Shown one piece after another: positions 1 through 8,281 of a stretch of DNA of 64,000 nucleotides. The DNA is from Chloroflexota bacterium (GTDB taxonomy: Bacteria; Chloroflexota; Anaerolineae; J102). The translations under genes and the position numbers were made by a program. Under the pieces are notes generated by a model. It was not told the DNA's origin. It worked only from the letters and a program-made list of their open reading frames with translations, and searched no databases. Within the stretch, counting starts at the first letter, position 1, and every line of letters begins with the position of its first letter. The stretch spans positions 1-64,000 of the forward strand of contig JAKOVD010000197.1 of NCBI GenBank assembly GCA_029782215.1, given 5' to 3'.

Positions 1-322
1 GACTTTTCTGGCTGTCATCAACGTGACGATGCCGATCGATCTGCCCATGCGGATCGTGGACGAGATGGGCAATCTCGTGACCACTGGCGGACCTGGGCTG
101 CACAAGTCGATATCGTTCACGCCCGCCGCCGAGCATTACTATCAATGCCCTCTGCTGAGCGCGGCGGGAGCGGCCAGCCAGCCTACCTACCGTGGGCGGG
201 AATACTACCTGGAGATCACGGCCACAGAGGCAGTTGAGCCAGGACAAGACTACCCGATTGCGATCGCTGTGGAGCGCCGAGACCAGGGCAAGCTGTACTT
301 GCCCATCCTGCTGCGGCGCTGA
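1..322 (+). CDS. C-terminal end of a secreted protein (partial)
   Basis: The frame is open from base 2 of the window, so the gene starts upstream and only about the last 106 residues are visible. The segment has no recognisable domain; it looks like a beta-rich extracellular module. It ends KLYLPILLRR, the same hydrophobic-LP-x-(I/L)-x-R type of ending found on four other exported proteins in this window. I therefore infer an exported or surface protein. It precedes a trypsin-like protease gene on the same strand after a 108-bp gap. The function is unknown. Confidence 0.7.
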   Translation, partial: TFLAVINVTMPIDLPMRIVDEMGNLVTTGGPGLHKSISFTPAAEHYYQCPLLSAAGAASQPTYRGREYYLEITATEAVEPGQDYPIAIAVERRDQGKLYLPILLRR

Positions 323-394
323 TTGACATGATCCCCGGCAACGGCCAGGTCAGAAGTAGAGTTCCACCCCACGGTAGCATGCGCAGAAGAGTGA

Positions 395-400
395 TACAAT
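395..400 (+). promoter_or_regulatory. possible -10 element (TACAAT)
   Basis: TACAAT followed by GA lies 30 bp before the protease start codon. It has the TAYAATGR form seen upstream of several other genes in this window. No convincing -35 hexamer sits at the expected distance, so this is a weak call. Confidence 0.3.
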
Positions 401-430
401 GATCCTGACAATCTGTTCCAGGAGAAGCTT

Positions 431-1183
431 ATGAATCGCAACGTCGTCGTTGTTGGTCTGCTTGCCCTCTTTGTGCTCGTGGCTGTGCCCGTGCAGGCGA
501 TCACGAATGGAGAAGTCGATGGCGCCCGGCATCCCAACGTCGGCGGGCTGGTATCGCCGAGGCAGTATTCGGACGGCACCTGGCTGTACTGTTCCGGAAC
601 CCTGATCTCGCCCACCGTCTTCCTCACCGCCGCGCACTGTGACGAGGGCACACCGCGTGTGACGGTGACTTTCGACCCCGACTACCAGGCGGGGGACCGG
701 ACCTATACCGGAACGTGGTATGCGGACCCGCTCTACAGCCAGCAGCAGGATGATCCGCATGACATTGCGGTCGTCGTCTTCGACAAGCCCGTCAAGGGGA
801 TTGTTCCGGCGCGCTTGCCGGCGGCCGGGTCTCTGGCGGACCTGCCCGGCTCGCAGCAGTTCACGTCGGTCGGCTACGGCGCCTACGAGGTGACCAACCA
901 GCCGGGCGGCCACCGGTACGTCTACAACGACGTGCGGATGTTTGCAGAAGGCACTCTGAACGCCATCAACCCCGCCTGGCTGCGCATCTCCATGAACGCA
1001 GCCAAGGGCGACGGCGGCACCTGCTACGGCGACTCGGGCGGGCCCAACTTCCTGGGGACGACCGACGTCCTGGCGGCAACCACCATCACTGGCGACGCCA
1101 TCTGCCGCGCCACAAACGTCGTCTACCGTCTCGATACGCCGCCGGCGAGGGCCTTTCTGGGCCAGTTCGTTGCACTGCCCTGA
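431..1183 (+). CDS. secreted trypsin-like serine protease (S1 family)
   Basis: This 250-residue protein has an N-terminal signal peptide (hydrophobic stretch about residues 5-20, cleavage after VQA). The mature part begins ITNGEVDGARHP, a variant of the trypsin IVGG start. The S1 triad is visible: His in TAAHC near residue 69, Asp in HDIAVV near residue 111, and Ser in YGDSGGP near residue 202. The length is normal for a single-domain S1 protease with a short prosegment. It should act outside the cell as an endopeptidase; its substrate is unknown. It lacks the LP-type C-terminal ending of its neighbour and is followed by a strong terminator, so it is probably monocistronic. Confidence 0.88.
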   Translation: MNRNVVVVGLLALFVLVAVPVQAITNGEVDGARHPNVGGLVSPRQYSDGTWLYCSGTLISPTVFLTAAHCDEGTPRVTVTFDPDYQAGDRTYTGTWYADPLYSQQQDDPHDIAVVVFDKPVKGIVPARLPAAGSLADLPGSQQFTSVGYGAYEVTNQPGGHRYVYNDVRMFAEGTLNAINPAWLRISMNAAKGDGGTCYGDSGGPNFLGTTDVLAATTITGDAICRATNVVYRLDTPPARAFLGQFVALP

Positions 1184-1210
1184 CCCTATTCGCCGCACAC
1201 TCTTTGTCTG

Positions 1211-1246
1211 AACACGAAAGTCCACCCGCCGGTGGACTTTCGTGTT
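1211..1246. terminator. strong perfect hairpin terminator
   Basis: The left arm (1211-1226) and right arm (1231-1246) are perfectly complementary over 16 bp around the 4-nt loop CGCC. The stem has A-rich and T-rich outer ends, so it can act in both directions. It lies 28 bp after the stop codon of the trypsin-like gene. Confidence 0.8.
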
Positions 1247-1429
1247 TCAGCGGATCTGGAAGCGAACCCGGCGGCAGTCGTCGTGGGCGGTGACAGGGGG
1301 AGCGGCCGGCAGCCGCCGTCCGCCCGGCGCCTTCGACAATGCGGCGTGGTTGGTGTAATCTCGCGCAAGCGCCAGATAGTGCCATGAGGCACAAACCGCC
1401 TTCCTCACTCTCGCCGCGAAGGTCTCAAC

Positions 1430-2166
1430 ATGCGCCGCCTGTTGTCGGTGATTCTGTTCCTGGCCGCCTCGCTTGTGGCGGTCCTCCTCCTCTCTCCGGA
1501 ATCGCTCCTCGCCGCCAGCGCGCCGCCCGCCGATAGTTGGCTCGTCCTGCTCTATTTCGACGCCGATGACGAAGTACTGGAGCGGGACATCTTAACGGAC
1601 TGCAACGAACCGGAGCTGGTCGGCTCGGCGGGGCAGGTGACGATCGTCGCCGAGATCGACCGCCACAAGCGGGGAAGGTCGTTCGAAGAAGCGGACTACC
1701 GCGGCGGCTGCAACTGGACGTCCCCCCGGCGCTACCTGATCCAGAAGGACCCCGATGGCGGCAGCACCCACGTCGCCGCCAAGCTGATCGCCGATCTGGG
1801 CGAGCTCGATCTGGGCGATCCCAAGACGCTGGACGATTTCGTGGAGCGGGCCATCTGCATCTATCCGGCGACAAAGCACGCCCCGATCATGTCTGACCAC
1901 GGCATGGGCTGGCCGGGGGCTGGTCAGAGGACAAACGGACCGAGGACAGCATGATCTCCATGTTGGAGCTCGATGGCGCCCTGGACCAGATCATTCGCAG
2001 GAGCGGCATCGGGCAGTTCGACCTGCGCGCGCAGGATTGGCGCGTCACGGACGCACGGGCGCGCCGGGACCTGGTGGCCGAGGAGTTCGACGAGAGCAAG
2101 AGCTACACGGCGAAGGAGGTGGCCAACCTCATTATCACCCCATGCCGGCCGGTGTCGCCCGGCCCC
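1430..2166 (+). pseudogene. clostripain-like peptidase (C11 family), frameshifted and truncated
   Basis: The first frame (1430-1954) has a signal peptide and the C11 features WLVLLYFDADDEVLE and IVAEIDR. It then has the catalytic-His motif SDHGMGW, after which it runs into nonsense. From 1921 the +1 frame continues the family sequence (WSEDKRTED, then LDGALDQIIRRSGIGQFDL). One missing G in the G-run at 1915-1919 explains the change: an extra G would read WPGGWSEDK. Beyond about 2030 the expected DACLMG-type segment with the catalytic Cys is absent, and only a short SKSYTAKEVANLI stretch resembles the family. The coding sequence stops where the convergent hydrolase gene ends (2167). I read it as a decayed gene; a sequencing error could explain the shift but not the missing Cys region. 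Confidence 0.7.
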
Positions 2167-3912
2167 TTACTTCGCTCCCTGTTCCCACTCCAGGTCGGCC
2201 AGGAAAAGGGCCCCGCTCGACGTCTGGTCAAACTGCACGGCGATCTCCCGCACGTCGGACCAGTCCACCCCGGGCAGGGCCGCAGCCGGTATCCGCACCG
2301 TCGTCAGCGGCACCCGGCCGGTAAACATATCGCCGAAAAGATCGTCCTCTGTCACTTGACCCTGGGGGAAGCGCAGCGCCGGCTCGTCCGGCCGCGTCAC
2401 CACCGTGGCCGACCGCCCCGCCCCGTCTGTCACACGGATGGAAAACACCTGCGCCTTGCCCTTTGCGTTCAGCCTGGCTAGCGGATCGACGGCCGCACGC
2501 AGGCTGAGGGCGGCTGCCGAACTCAGGTCGCCTTTGCCCTGCGGCAGGGCGAAACGCAGCGTCGCGCCGGGCCTGTCCCAACTGACCACCGCCAGCGCTG
2601 GATTGCCGGGAATGACCACAGTGGCCCGCCGGCATGGCTCCGTGCCCGGATGCGTCGTCGGTGTATAGTAGCCCGCCTCGCAGAAAAAGACGCCTGCACC
2701 CTCCGCCCGCACCTCCCCGCCCAGGCGGTTCGTCTTGGTCTCGTCTGCCGTGACCGGCGTGAACAGGGCCCTCCGGCCGGCAGCGCCCGGCAACACGGCC
2801 ACACGCGCCGCCTGGCCGTACAGCGCGGACGGCGCCGGTGTGCTGGCATCCATGCCCAGGCGGGTCTTGGCCGCGCTGGCCTCCCCGGCGCTGCCAAACA
2901 GCGTCACCAGGAAGTCGACGGCATACTCCTCCAGGAACGTTTGCTGCGCCTGCGCCTCGAGCCGCGCGTCGCAGTCGGGCCGCCCAACCCGCCCAAAAGG
3001 ATCATCGCCCAGGATCGAGTTGAAATAGTTGTGATTGGCGGCCTCCAGGAAAGCAGACGTGACCCAGGCCTTCTGGTCAGGCGCCAGCCGCGCGCTCTCG
3101 TAGAAAGCCTGCCCATCCAGGTTGACCACGTCCGCGTCGCACATGGGCAGGAGGATGCCGAGCGGAACGGGCGAGCCCTTCGCAGGATCGGCGAAGACAG
3201 GCGACGGCGCGATCTGCAGCACGCCCGCCACCGGGCCATAGCCGTCGGCGCCCCCGGCTGCCGTTTGCAGCCCTCGCGCGAGTTCGAGCGCCATCTCGCC
3301 CCCGCGCGAATGCCCGGCCAGGGCCAGGCGGTGCAGGTCTGCCTTGCCCTTGAGGGCGACGCCGAACTGGTTCGCCCCGCCTGCCGAGGCCAGGGCCAGG
3401 GCACGCAGGTGCTTGTCGACGATCTGCCCGACACGTTCGCCCGGCGCCGGCTCGCCGAAGCCAAACGTGTTCTCAGCATTGATGTTGAGGGAGAGGGCGA
3501 TGAAGCCGTTTGCCGCCAGATGCTCGGCCAGGTAACCGAAGCCCCGGTAATTGGGCTGCTCGTCCGCCGGGTCGCAGGGCCAGCGGTCGACGTGGTCGAT
3601 CACGGGGCAGCCCGGATGCGTGCCGTGCAGGATGACGACGACCGGGAACGGCCCGTCACCTGTGCCGGGCACGGCAATCAGCCCGTTCAGCTGCACCGGC
3701 ATGTGGCGGAAGCGGCTGTCTTCGGGAAAGCTCGCTTGGGTGACGGTCGTTGCACCCAGACTGTACTCGACGGCCCGTGGTCTCGCCGCTGCTCCGGTCG
3801 CAGGCGTCGCGGACGGGTTCGCCGGCTGTCCCGGTGTTGGGGGCGCTGGTGGCACGCAGGCGGCGACAAGCAGGGTCAGCAGGGCAGCGAGGACAAGGCG
3901 CAGGTGGCTCAT
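2167..3912 (-). CDS. alpha/beta-hydrolase lipoprotein (dienelactone hydrolase/chlorophyllase-like)
   Basis: The protein has 581 residues from the ATG at 3912. I chose that start because it is preceded by GGAGA and gives a lipoprotein signal with lipobox LVAAC (Cys19); the longer frame adds 40 unlikely residues. Residues 20-50 are a Pro/Thr-rich tether. The hydrolase core shows the oxyanion segment VVVILHGTHPG and the nucleophile elbow GHSRGG (Ser near 202). Candidate Asp is in MCDADVV near 257 and candidate His in ANHNYF near 294. About 230 residues follow as a beta-rich C-terminal domain that I cannot name. It is expected to be an anchored extracytoplasmic esterase or lipase-like enzyme; the substrate is unknown. 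It converges on the broken C11 gene. Confidence 0.75.
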   Translation of the reverse strand: MSHLRLVLAALLTLLVAACVPPAPPTPGQPANPSATPATGAAARPRAVEYSLGATTVTQASFPEDSRFRHMPVQLNGLIAVPGTGDGPFPVVVILHGTHPGCPVIDHVDRWPCDPADEQPNYRGFGYLAEHLAANGFIALSLNINAENTFGFGEPAPGERVGQIVDKHLRALALASAGGANQFGVALKGKADLHRLALAGHSRGGEMALELARGLQTAAGGADGYGPVAGVLQIAPSPVFADPAKGSPVPLGILLPMCDADVVNLDGQAFYESARLAPDQKAWVTSAFLEAANHNYFNSILGDDPFGRVGRPDCDARLEAQAQQTFLEEYAVDFLVTLFGSAGEASAAKTRLGMDASTPAPSALYGQAARVAVLPGAAGRRALFTPVTADETKTNRLGGEVRAEGAGVFFCEAGYYTPTTHPGTEPCRRATVVIPGNPALAVVSWDRPGATLRFALPQGKGDLSSAAALSLRAAVDPLARLNAKGKAQVFSIRVTDGAGRSATVVTRPDEPALRFPQGQVTEDDLFGDMFTGRVPLTTVRIPAAALPGVDWSDVREIAVQFDQTSSGALFLADLEWEQGAK

Positions 3913-4243
3913 GGGGGGGATCTCCGTCTTGGACCGCTGTCTGCGGCCCGGCGCCGCAGCCGGCGCCTGTCGCATGGCGCGACCGGCGGCCGCCGCGCGT
4001 CCATGATGCCGTCGATGATACCCCAGGCGCATGCCGGGCAGAAAAACCGCGCCGCATGGCGGATAGCCGTCAGATCATCCGGGTTGCGGGGCTGTGGGCC
4101 GAGGCCGATCCACTGTCGCACAACGACCTTCATCGCCGGTGGGGGCTGGCGATGGAGGTCGGATGCAAGAAGCGGCGCTGGACTGAAGAGGGTCTACGGT
4201 TTCCCCTGCCGGCCAAAGCCTGCCAGGGTCCCGTTGGGTGCGC
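3913..4243. other. 331-bp intergenic region, no feature recognised
   Basis: This stretch separates two minus-strand genes. I see no ORF with a plausible start, no strong hairpin and no clear promoter hexamers, although the hydrolase gene must have its promoter here or be read through from the DUF11 gene. Confidence 0.5.
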
Positions 4244-7200
4244 TCAGGGGCCGCGCATGGGATGGCTGGGGTCCCCCCTCAGGATCATCGGCAGATACGA
4301 GGACGCCCCCTGCGCGGTGACGGCGGCGCTGCTGCTGTTATCGCTGTAGTCCGGTTCCACATCGGCGGCATTATCGCTGAAGATGGTCGCCCGATTGACC
4401 AGCACAGCGCCGGGGCGGACCGTGTCACGCAGCCGTACGGCCAGGAAGAGGTCATCCCAACTGCCGTCGGCCCACGGGCTGATGCACCAGCTCAACACCC
4501 CATCGCCGCTGACCTGCACCGTTTCGTGGCAGAAGTCGGGCCAGCAGCGCCGCCGCAGCAGCTCGACGAACTCCACGCCGGCGGGAAGCGTATCGGTCAC
4601 ACAGACGTCGCCCTGCGTGCCCCACGCCGGGCTGTGATTCTCCAGGTGCAGCGTGTAGGTGAACACGTCGTTCGGCTCGGGCCGCATCGGTCCGCCGCTC
4701 TGCCATTTCTCAATGCTCAGGTCAGGACCCGTGCCCACCACGACGGTCTCGCGGTTGTCCGCAGGGTTAGGGTCGCCCGGCGGGACGGTGATCGCGGCTG
4801 TGTTCGTGTACTGCGTGCCGTTCGGCACGTCCGGCGCGTCCAGCACCAGATGAATCCATGACGTTGAGGCTGGTTCCATCCGGTCGAACGTGACCGTGAG
4901 CTGGTTGCCAGTGAGGTCCCACTGCCAGCCTTGGCCCCAGTCCACATCCCAGTTGTTCAACGCCAACCCTGCCGGGAAGGTGTCGGTGAAGACGACGTTC
5001 GGCACGGTGGCGGTGCCGATATTGTCGGCGCGTACGTCAAAGCGCAGCCGGTTCTGTCCCACCCAACTCGGGAACGTCAGGACGCGCAGGTTGCGGCCAG
5101 CCGGCTGGACGGTTTCGCTGACGCATTCGTCGTTGTTGTACGGATTCTCATCGTCATCGCTGGCTCTGAGTTGGACGCAGTTCTTGAGCACGGAGCCGGG
5201 CGCGGTGTCGGAGTTGATGCGCAGACGGACGACGAAGCTCTGCGATGTATTCACTTCCAGGTTGCCGAGGTCCCAGGTTAACTGGTTGCCTGCGATGTGG
5301 CTGGGCGGGAAAGGAATGCGAATGCCCCAGCCAGCATCGATCTCGGCGGCGATGAACGTGACGCCTGCCGGCAGCGTGTCGGTCATTGCGACGTCGTGCG
5401 CCTGCGCGTTGCCCCGGTTTTGATAGCGGAGCCCGAAATCGGCCTCGCCCCCCGCGGCCAGCGTCTCGCTGCCCCAGGACCACTTCTCCACAGCCGGTTC
5501 GTAGCGCAGAGGCTCCGCCGTGGCCGCGTCGTTGGTGTGGATGTTGTTGTCCAGGTTGGTGTCGCCCGGTGTGCCGATCTCCACCTGATTGATGAGCTGT
5601 GTGCCGTATGGGACGTCGGGATCGAGCCGCAGGTTCAGCAGGATCTCAGTGCCCCATCGCCCCGGGACCGAGGGCGCGCAGTAGACCAACTGGCGGCCCG
5701 AACTGCTCTGGGGTTTCCACAACTGGTAGTTCTGCGACTGCTCCAGGCTCACGAAGGTCGTGCTGAGGGGCAGCGTTTCGGTCAGGCAGGCACGGCCGCT
5801 GGCCACCGGCCCATCGTTGCCGAATTCAATGCCATAGTGGAAGAGCTCGCCGGGACTCGGGTCGCCGGGACTGACGTTGGCGTTTACGTGCAGGTCGGGC
5901 ATGCCGTCACCGACCTTCACGTCAGCCTCGGCGTGGTTGTCGCCCCAGTCCGTGTCGTAGGGCGCGGCGATGTCGATGATGTTGCGCAGCGTACCGCTCG
6001 CCGCCGGGCTGGGGCGAACGACCACCTGGAACTGGTGCGGCATGGTCATCGGGGATACAACGCCGAGATCCCAGACCACCTTGTCGCCGGAGACCACGGC
6101 CGGAAAGCCGCTGGAGTCAGCCACATAGGTCGCTCCGGCCGGCAACGTGTCGGTGAGCAGGGCGCTTCCCTCCACATCGCCCCGGTTCAAGTACATGACC
6201 TGGAACACCGCGCGCCCGCCGGCCGCCGCCTCGCCGTCGCCAGCGCTCCAGGTCTGGACGCTCAGGTTCGGCGCCGGCTCGCCGAAGCCGTTGCCCACCC
6301 AGTTGGCATCGGGGCCGATGTACCAGACCCCCACCACCTGGCCGGGGACGATCTTCCACTCGGTGGCCGGGTCCCACTGGCAGTGAAACGGCGGATCGCC
6401 GTTGGGTCCAGCCGTCGAATCCTTGGCCGGCGCGTTTGAGGGCGCGCCATTCCAGGGGTGGCAGGCAATGTCAAGCGTCTGCGTGAACCAGGAGGCGTAG
6501 ACATGGCCGCCGACGCTGTTGGTGGCAGCATCGACCTGGCCCGTGAGGGTCCCGATGCGCACGCTGGCGCCGGCGCCGTCGTCCGCTGAGACATCAACGC
6601 AGTCGCCGGGGCCAAGGTTGGGGCGACCGGGCTGCCAATCGCCGGGCTGCACCGAGAATCCGATCTGGTTGGCATCCCACGGCAAGGGTCCGGTGGTGGC
6701 CGCAGCGGTCGCCTTGGTCACTGCGCTGCAATTGGTCACCGTGACCGCGACGGTGTGACCGGCCGGGTAGTAGCCATACAGATCGTCGTGGTAGTAGTCC
6801 ACGCGTATCGTGAGGTCCGCTGTCTGGAAGGGCTGGTGATAGACGGCCTGGGCATAGCTTGCGAGGTCATCCACCCAGCGGATATAGCCCTGCGCACCGC
6901 GGGGGACATCGCCGTAGGTGGCCGTGAAATGCCCGGTTGCATCGGTGGTCACCTCCTGGTAGCCGCCGTCCCATTGGCCGTGTACTTCCACGGTCTTGTT
7001 GCTGCGCCCGCCGACCTGTCCCCACACCTTGTTGGTGGCGGAGTCGGCCTGTACATCCCACGGCTTGGCCACCGGCATCAGCACAAGCGGCAGCCCGGCC
7101 ACCTCGATGGTGATCATATCGCCGGCCTGGAGCGGTCCGACATCGGGCGCGTTCCAACTGCGGTCATCGCCGGCGACGGTGTGGACCTGTGCATAGGCGG

Positions 7201-7945
7201 TTGTGACCGTGAGCGCCGCGCCCGGCTCGGTGTGCCCCCACATGTTGCTGTGGGCTTTCGGGTCGAACCAGATCTCGGCCTCGAGGCGGGACGTCGACAG
7301 TATCGTGCCCACCCAGTTGCCGTTGGCATCGTAGTACCAGACTGCAGCCTGGTCGCCGAGCTGGATGTCGAACTCACCGGAGACATCCAGGCTGTACGAG
7401 CCGTCGGCGGCAATGTCGATTTGGTGAAAAGCGGAGGACTGGTCGCTGGCGTCGCTCCAGACTCGTGCGCCGCCCTTGGCGGGGAAGGAGGCCTTGTACA
7501 TCTTGCCAGTGAGCCGGTCGGCGTTGATTTCGAACGTTCCCTCGATGGGAATGGGCTCCAGGGTGGCCCGGAAGCCGGCGCTGGAGCGCACCTCGACTCT
7601 GTCGCCGGGCGCGATGTCGCAGTTGCAGCCGACGCCGCTCAACCAGCCGGCGGGCGCTTCGGTTGCGCCCTGCCCCGTCCCCTTCAGCTCGCCCTTGCCA
7701 TTCGTAACGGTGTACTGGACCGTGACCGGGTAGCCGAAGTACCCATCCACCGTATCGAAAGCCGTGTTGGCGCGCGCATAGAACGGCTCGGCCGGCGTCA
7801 GCGCCAGTCCACCCGGCGTGTGGGCGCTGGCGCCGGCGCCGGCAGTCACCTGCGACACCAGGATGAAGAGAAGGAACCCAAAGAGACCAACTGCCAGCGC
7901 CAGCCGCAGCCAGCGCCGGATGGATAAAAGCACGCGCGAGCCCAT
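4244..7945 (-). CDS. large secreted DUF11-repeat surface protein
   Basis: The start at 7945 is fixed by a strong Shine-Dalgarno (GAGGAGG) just upstream; it gives 1233 residues and a signal peptide (hydrophobic segment about residues 12-33). The first ~550 residues are beta-rich modules with several W-x-G turns that I cannot assign. Five DUF11-type repeats of about 125 residues begin near residues 560, 682, 815, 950 and 1072, each with the mark (L/F)TDTLPAG or a close variant (LTETLPLS, FTDTFPAG). DUF11 modules are common in bacterial surface and cell-wall proteins and build elongated stalks. The C-terminus carries SSYLPMILRG, the LP-type ending shared in this window, followed by nine extra residues. 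A structural or adhesive role outside the cell is likely; no enzyme motif is seen. Confidence 0.8.
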   Translation of the reverse strand: MGSRVLLSIRRWLRLALAVGLFGFLLFILVSQVTAGAGASAHTPGGLALTPAEPFYARANTAFDTVDGYFGYPVTVQYTVTNGKGELKGTGQGATEAPAGWLSGVGCNCDIAPGDRVEVRSSAGFRATLEPIPIEGTFEINADRLTGKMYKASFPAKGGARVWSDASDQSSAFHQIDIAADGSYSLDVSGEFDIQLGDQAAVWYYDANGNWVGTILSTSRLEAEIWFDPKAHSNMWGHTEPGAALTVTTAYAQVHTVAGDDRSWNAPDVGPLQAGDMITIEVAGLPLVLMPVAKPWDVQADSATNKVWGQVGGRSNKTVEVHGQWDGGYQEVTTDATGHFTATYGDVPRGAQGYIRWVDDLASYAQAVYHQPFQTADLTIRVDYYHDDLYGYYPAGHTVAVTVTNCSAVTKATAAATTGPLPWDANQIGFSVQPGDWQPGRPNLGPGDCVDVSADDGAGASVRIGTLTGQVDAATNSVGGHVYASWFTQTLDIACHPWNGAPSNAPAKDSTAGPNGDPPFHCQWDPATEWKIVPGQVVGVWYIGPDANWVGNGFGEPAPNLSVQTWSAGDGEAAAGGRAVFQVMYLNRGDVEGSALLTDTLPAGATYVADSSGFPAVVSGDKVVWDLGVVSPMTMPHQFQVVVRPSPAASGTLRNIIDIAAPYDTDWGDNHAEADVKVGDGMPDLHVNANVSPGDPSPGELFHYGIEFGNDGPVASGRACLTETLPLSTTFVSLEQSQNYQLWKPQSSSGRQLVYCAPSVPGRWGTEILLNLRLDPDVPYGTQLINQVEIGTPGDTNLDNNIHTNDAATAEPLRYEPAVEKWSWGSETLAAGGEADFGLRYQNRGNAQAHDVAMTDTLPAGVTFIAAEIDAGWGIRIPFPPSHIAGNQLTWDLGNLEVNTSQSFVVRLRINSDTAPGSVLKNCVQLRASDDDENPYNNDECVSETVQPAGRNLRVLTFPSWVGQNRLRFDVRADNIGTATVPNVVFTDTFPAGLALNNWDVDWGQGWQWDLTGNQLTVTFDRMEPASTSWIHLVLDAPDVPNGTQYTNTAAITVPPGDPNPADNRETVVVGTGPDLSIEKWQSGGPMRPEPNDVFTYTLHLENHSPAWGTQGDVCVTDTLPAGVEFVELLRRRCWPDFCHETVQVSGDGVLSWCISPWADGSWDDLFLAVRLRDTVRPGAVLVNRATIFSDNAADVEPDYSDNSSSAAVTAQGASSYLPMILRGDPSHPMRGP

Positions 7946-8042
7946 CGCTATCCTCCTCGAAGCGAAGGCGGTCGTGCGCCGGACCCGAGCCATCCGCCGA
8001 GCCGCTCGGAAGGCCTCACGACTGCCCGGCGACTGTTTCTTT

Positions 8043-8061
8043 CATTGTACTCCTGTTTTGG
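8043..8061 (-). promoter_or_regulatory. promoter-like element shared with the LRR gene
   Basis: On the minus strand this reads CCAAAACAGGAGTACAATG, with TACAAT as the -10 (8049-8044) about 98 bp before the DUF11 start codon. The same 19-bp element, 16 of 19 positions identical, lies 94 bp before the LRR gene start (56277-56295). Confidence 0.5.
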
Positions 8062-8166
8062 CCATTCGCATCCCACGAATTTGGCCGGCGCCTGCATCTG
8101 ATCATGGGTGTTCCCTCCTGTTTGTGTCGGTCGTTGATGCGCAGCGCGAAAGCATGCGCCGCTCCC

Positions 8167-8212
8167 CTTGAGCGCTGGCGTCAGCTTGAGCGCTGCGGAT
8201 GGGTGGTACAAT
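8167..8212 (+). promoter_or_regulatory. candidate promoter with 11-bp direct repeats
   Basis: CTTGAGCGCTG occurs at 8167-8177 and again at 8185-8195, 18 bp apart. The second copy overlaps a possible -35 (TTGAGC, 8186-8191); TACAAT follows at 8207-8212 with a short 15-bp spacer. The repeats could be a regulator-binding site for the glycosylase gene. Confidence 0.35.
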
Positions 8213-8281
8213 GGCGGCAGACAGCGGCCCCGCTGTGACCCTGCCCAGCCCCTCCGCACCGTATCAGAAGGTAAAGACTGA

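Larger units (their letters stand above)
7946..8281. other. 336-bp divergent intergenic region
   Basis: This region separates the minus-strand DUF11 gene from the plus-strand glycosylase gene. It holds a -10 plus upstream element for the DUF11 gene (8043-8061) and a candidate promoter with paired direct repeats for the plus-strand gene (8167-8212). Nothing else is recognised. Confidence 0.6.

Noticed and set aside
350-1225. Minus-strand ORF of 291 codons opposite the trypsin-like gene
   Set aside because: It lies antisense to a clear S1 protease and has low-complexity Arg/Val-rich sequence, as expected for reverse frames in high-GC genes.
2650-4320. Plus-strand ORF of 556 codons opposite the hydrolase lipoprotein
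   Set aside because: It is antisense to a gene with an intact triad and lipobox and shows no domain resemblance.
5297-6439. Plus-strand ORF opposite the DUF11 protein
   Set aside because: It is a reverse-frame shadow with no signal peptide or motif.
8016-8105. 29-codon minus-strand ORF preceded by AGGAGGG, upstream of the DUF11 gene
   Set aside because: The Shine-Dalgarno is good, but the ORF would start upstream of the better-supported promoter element (8043-8061), so it would not be on that transcript; the peptide has no notable features. It remains possible if another promoter exists.
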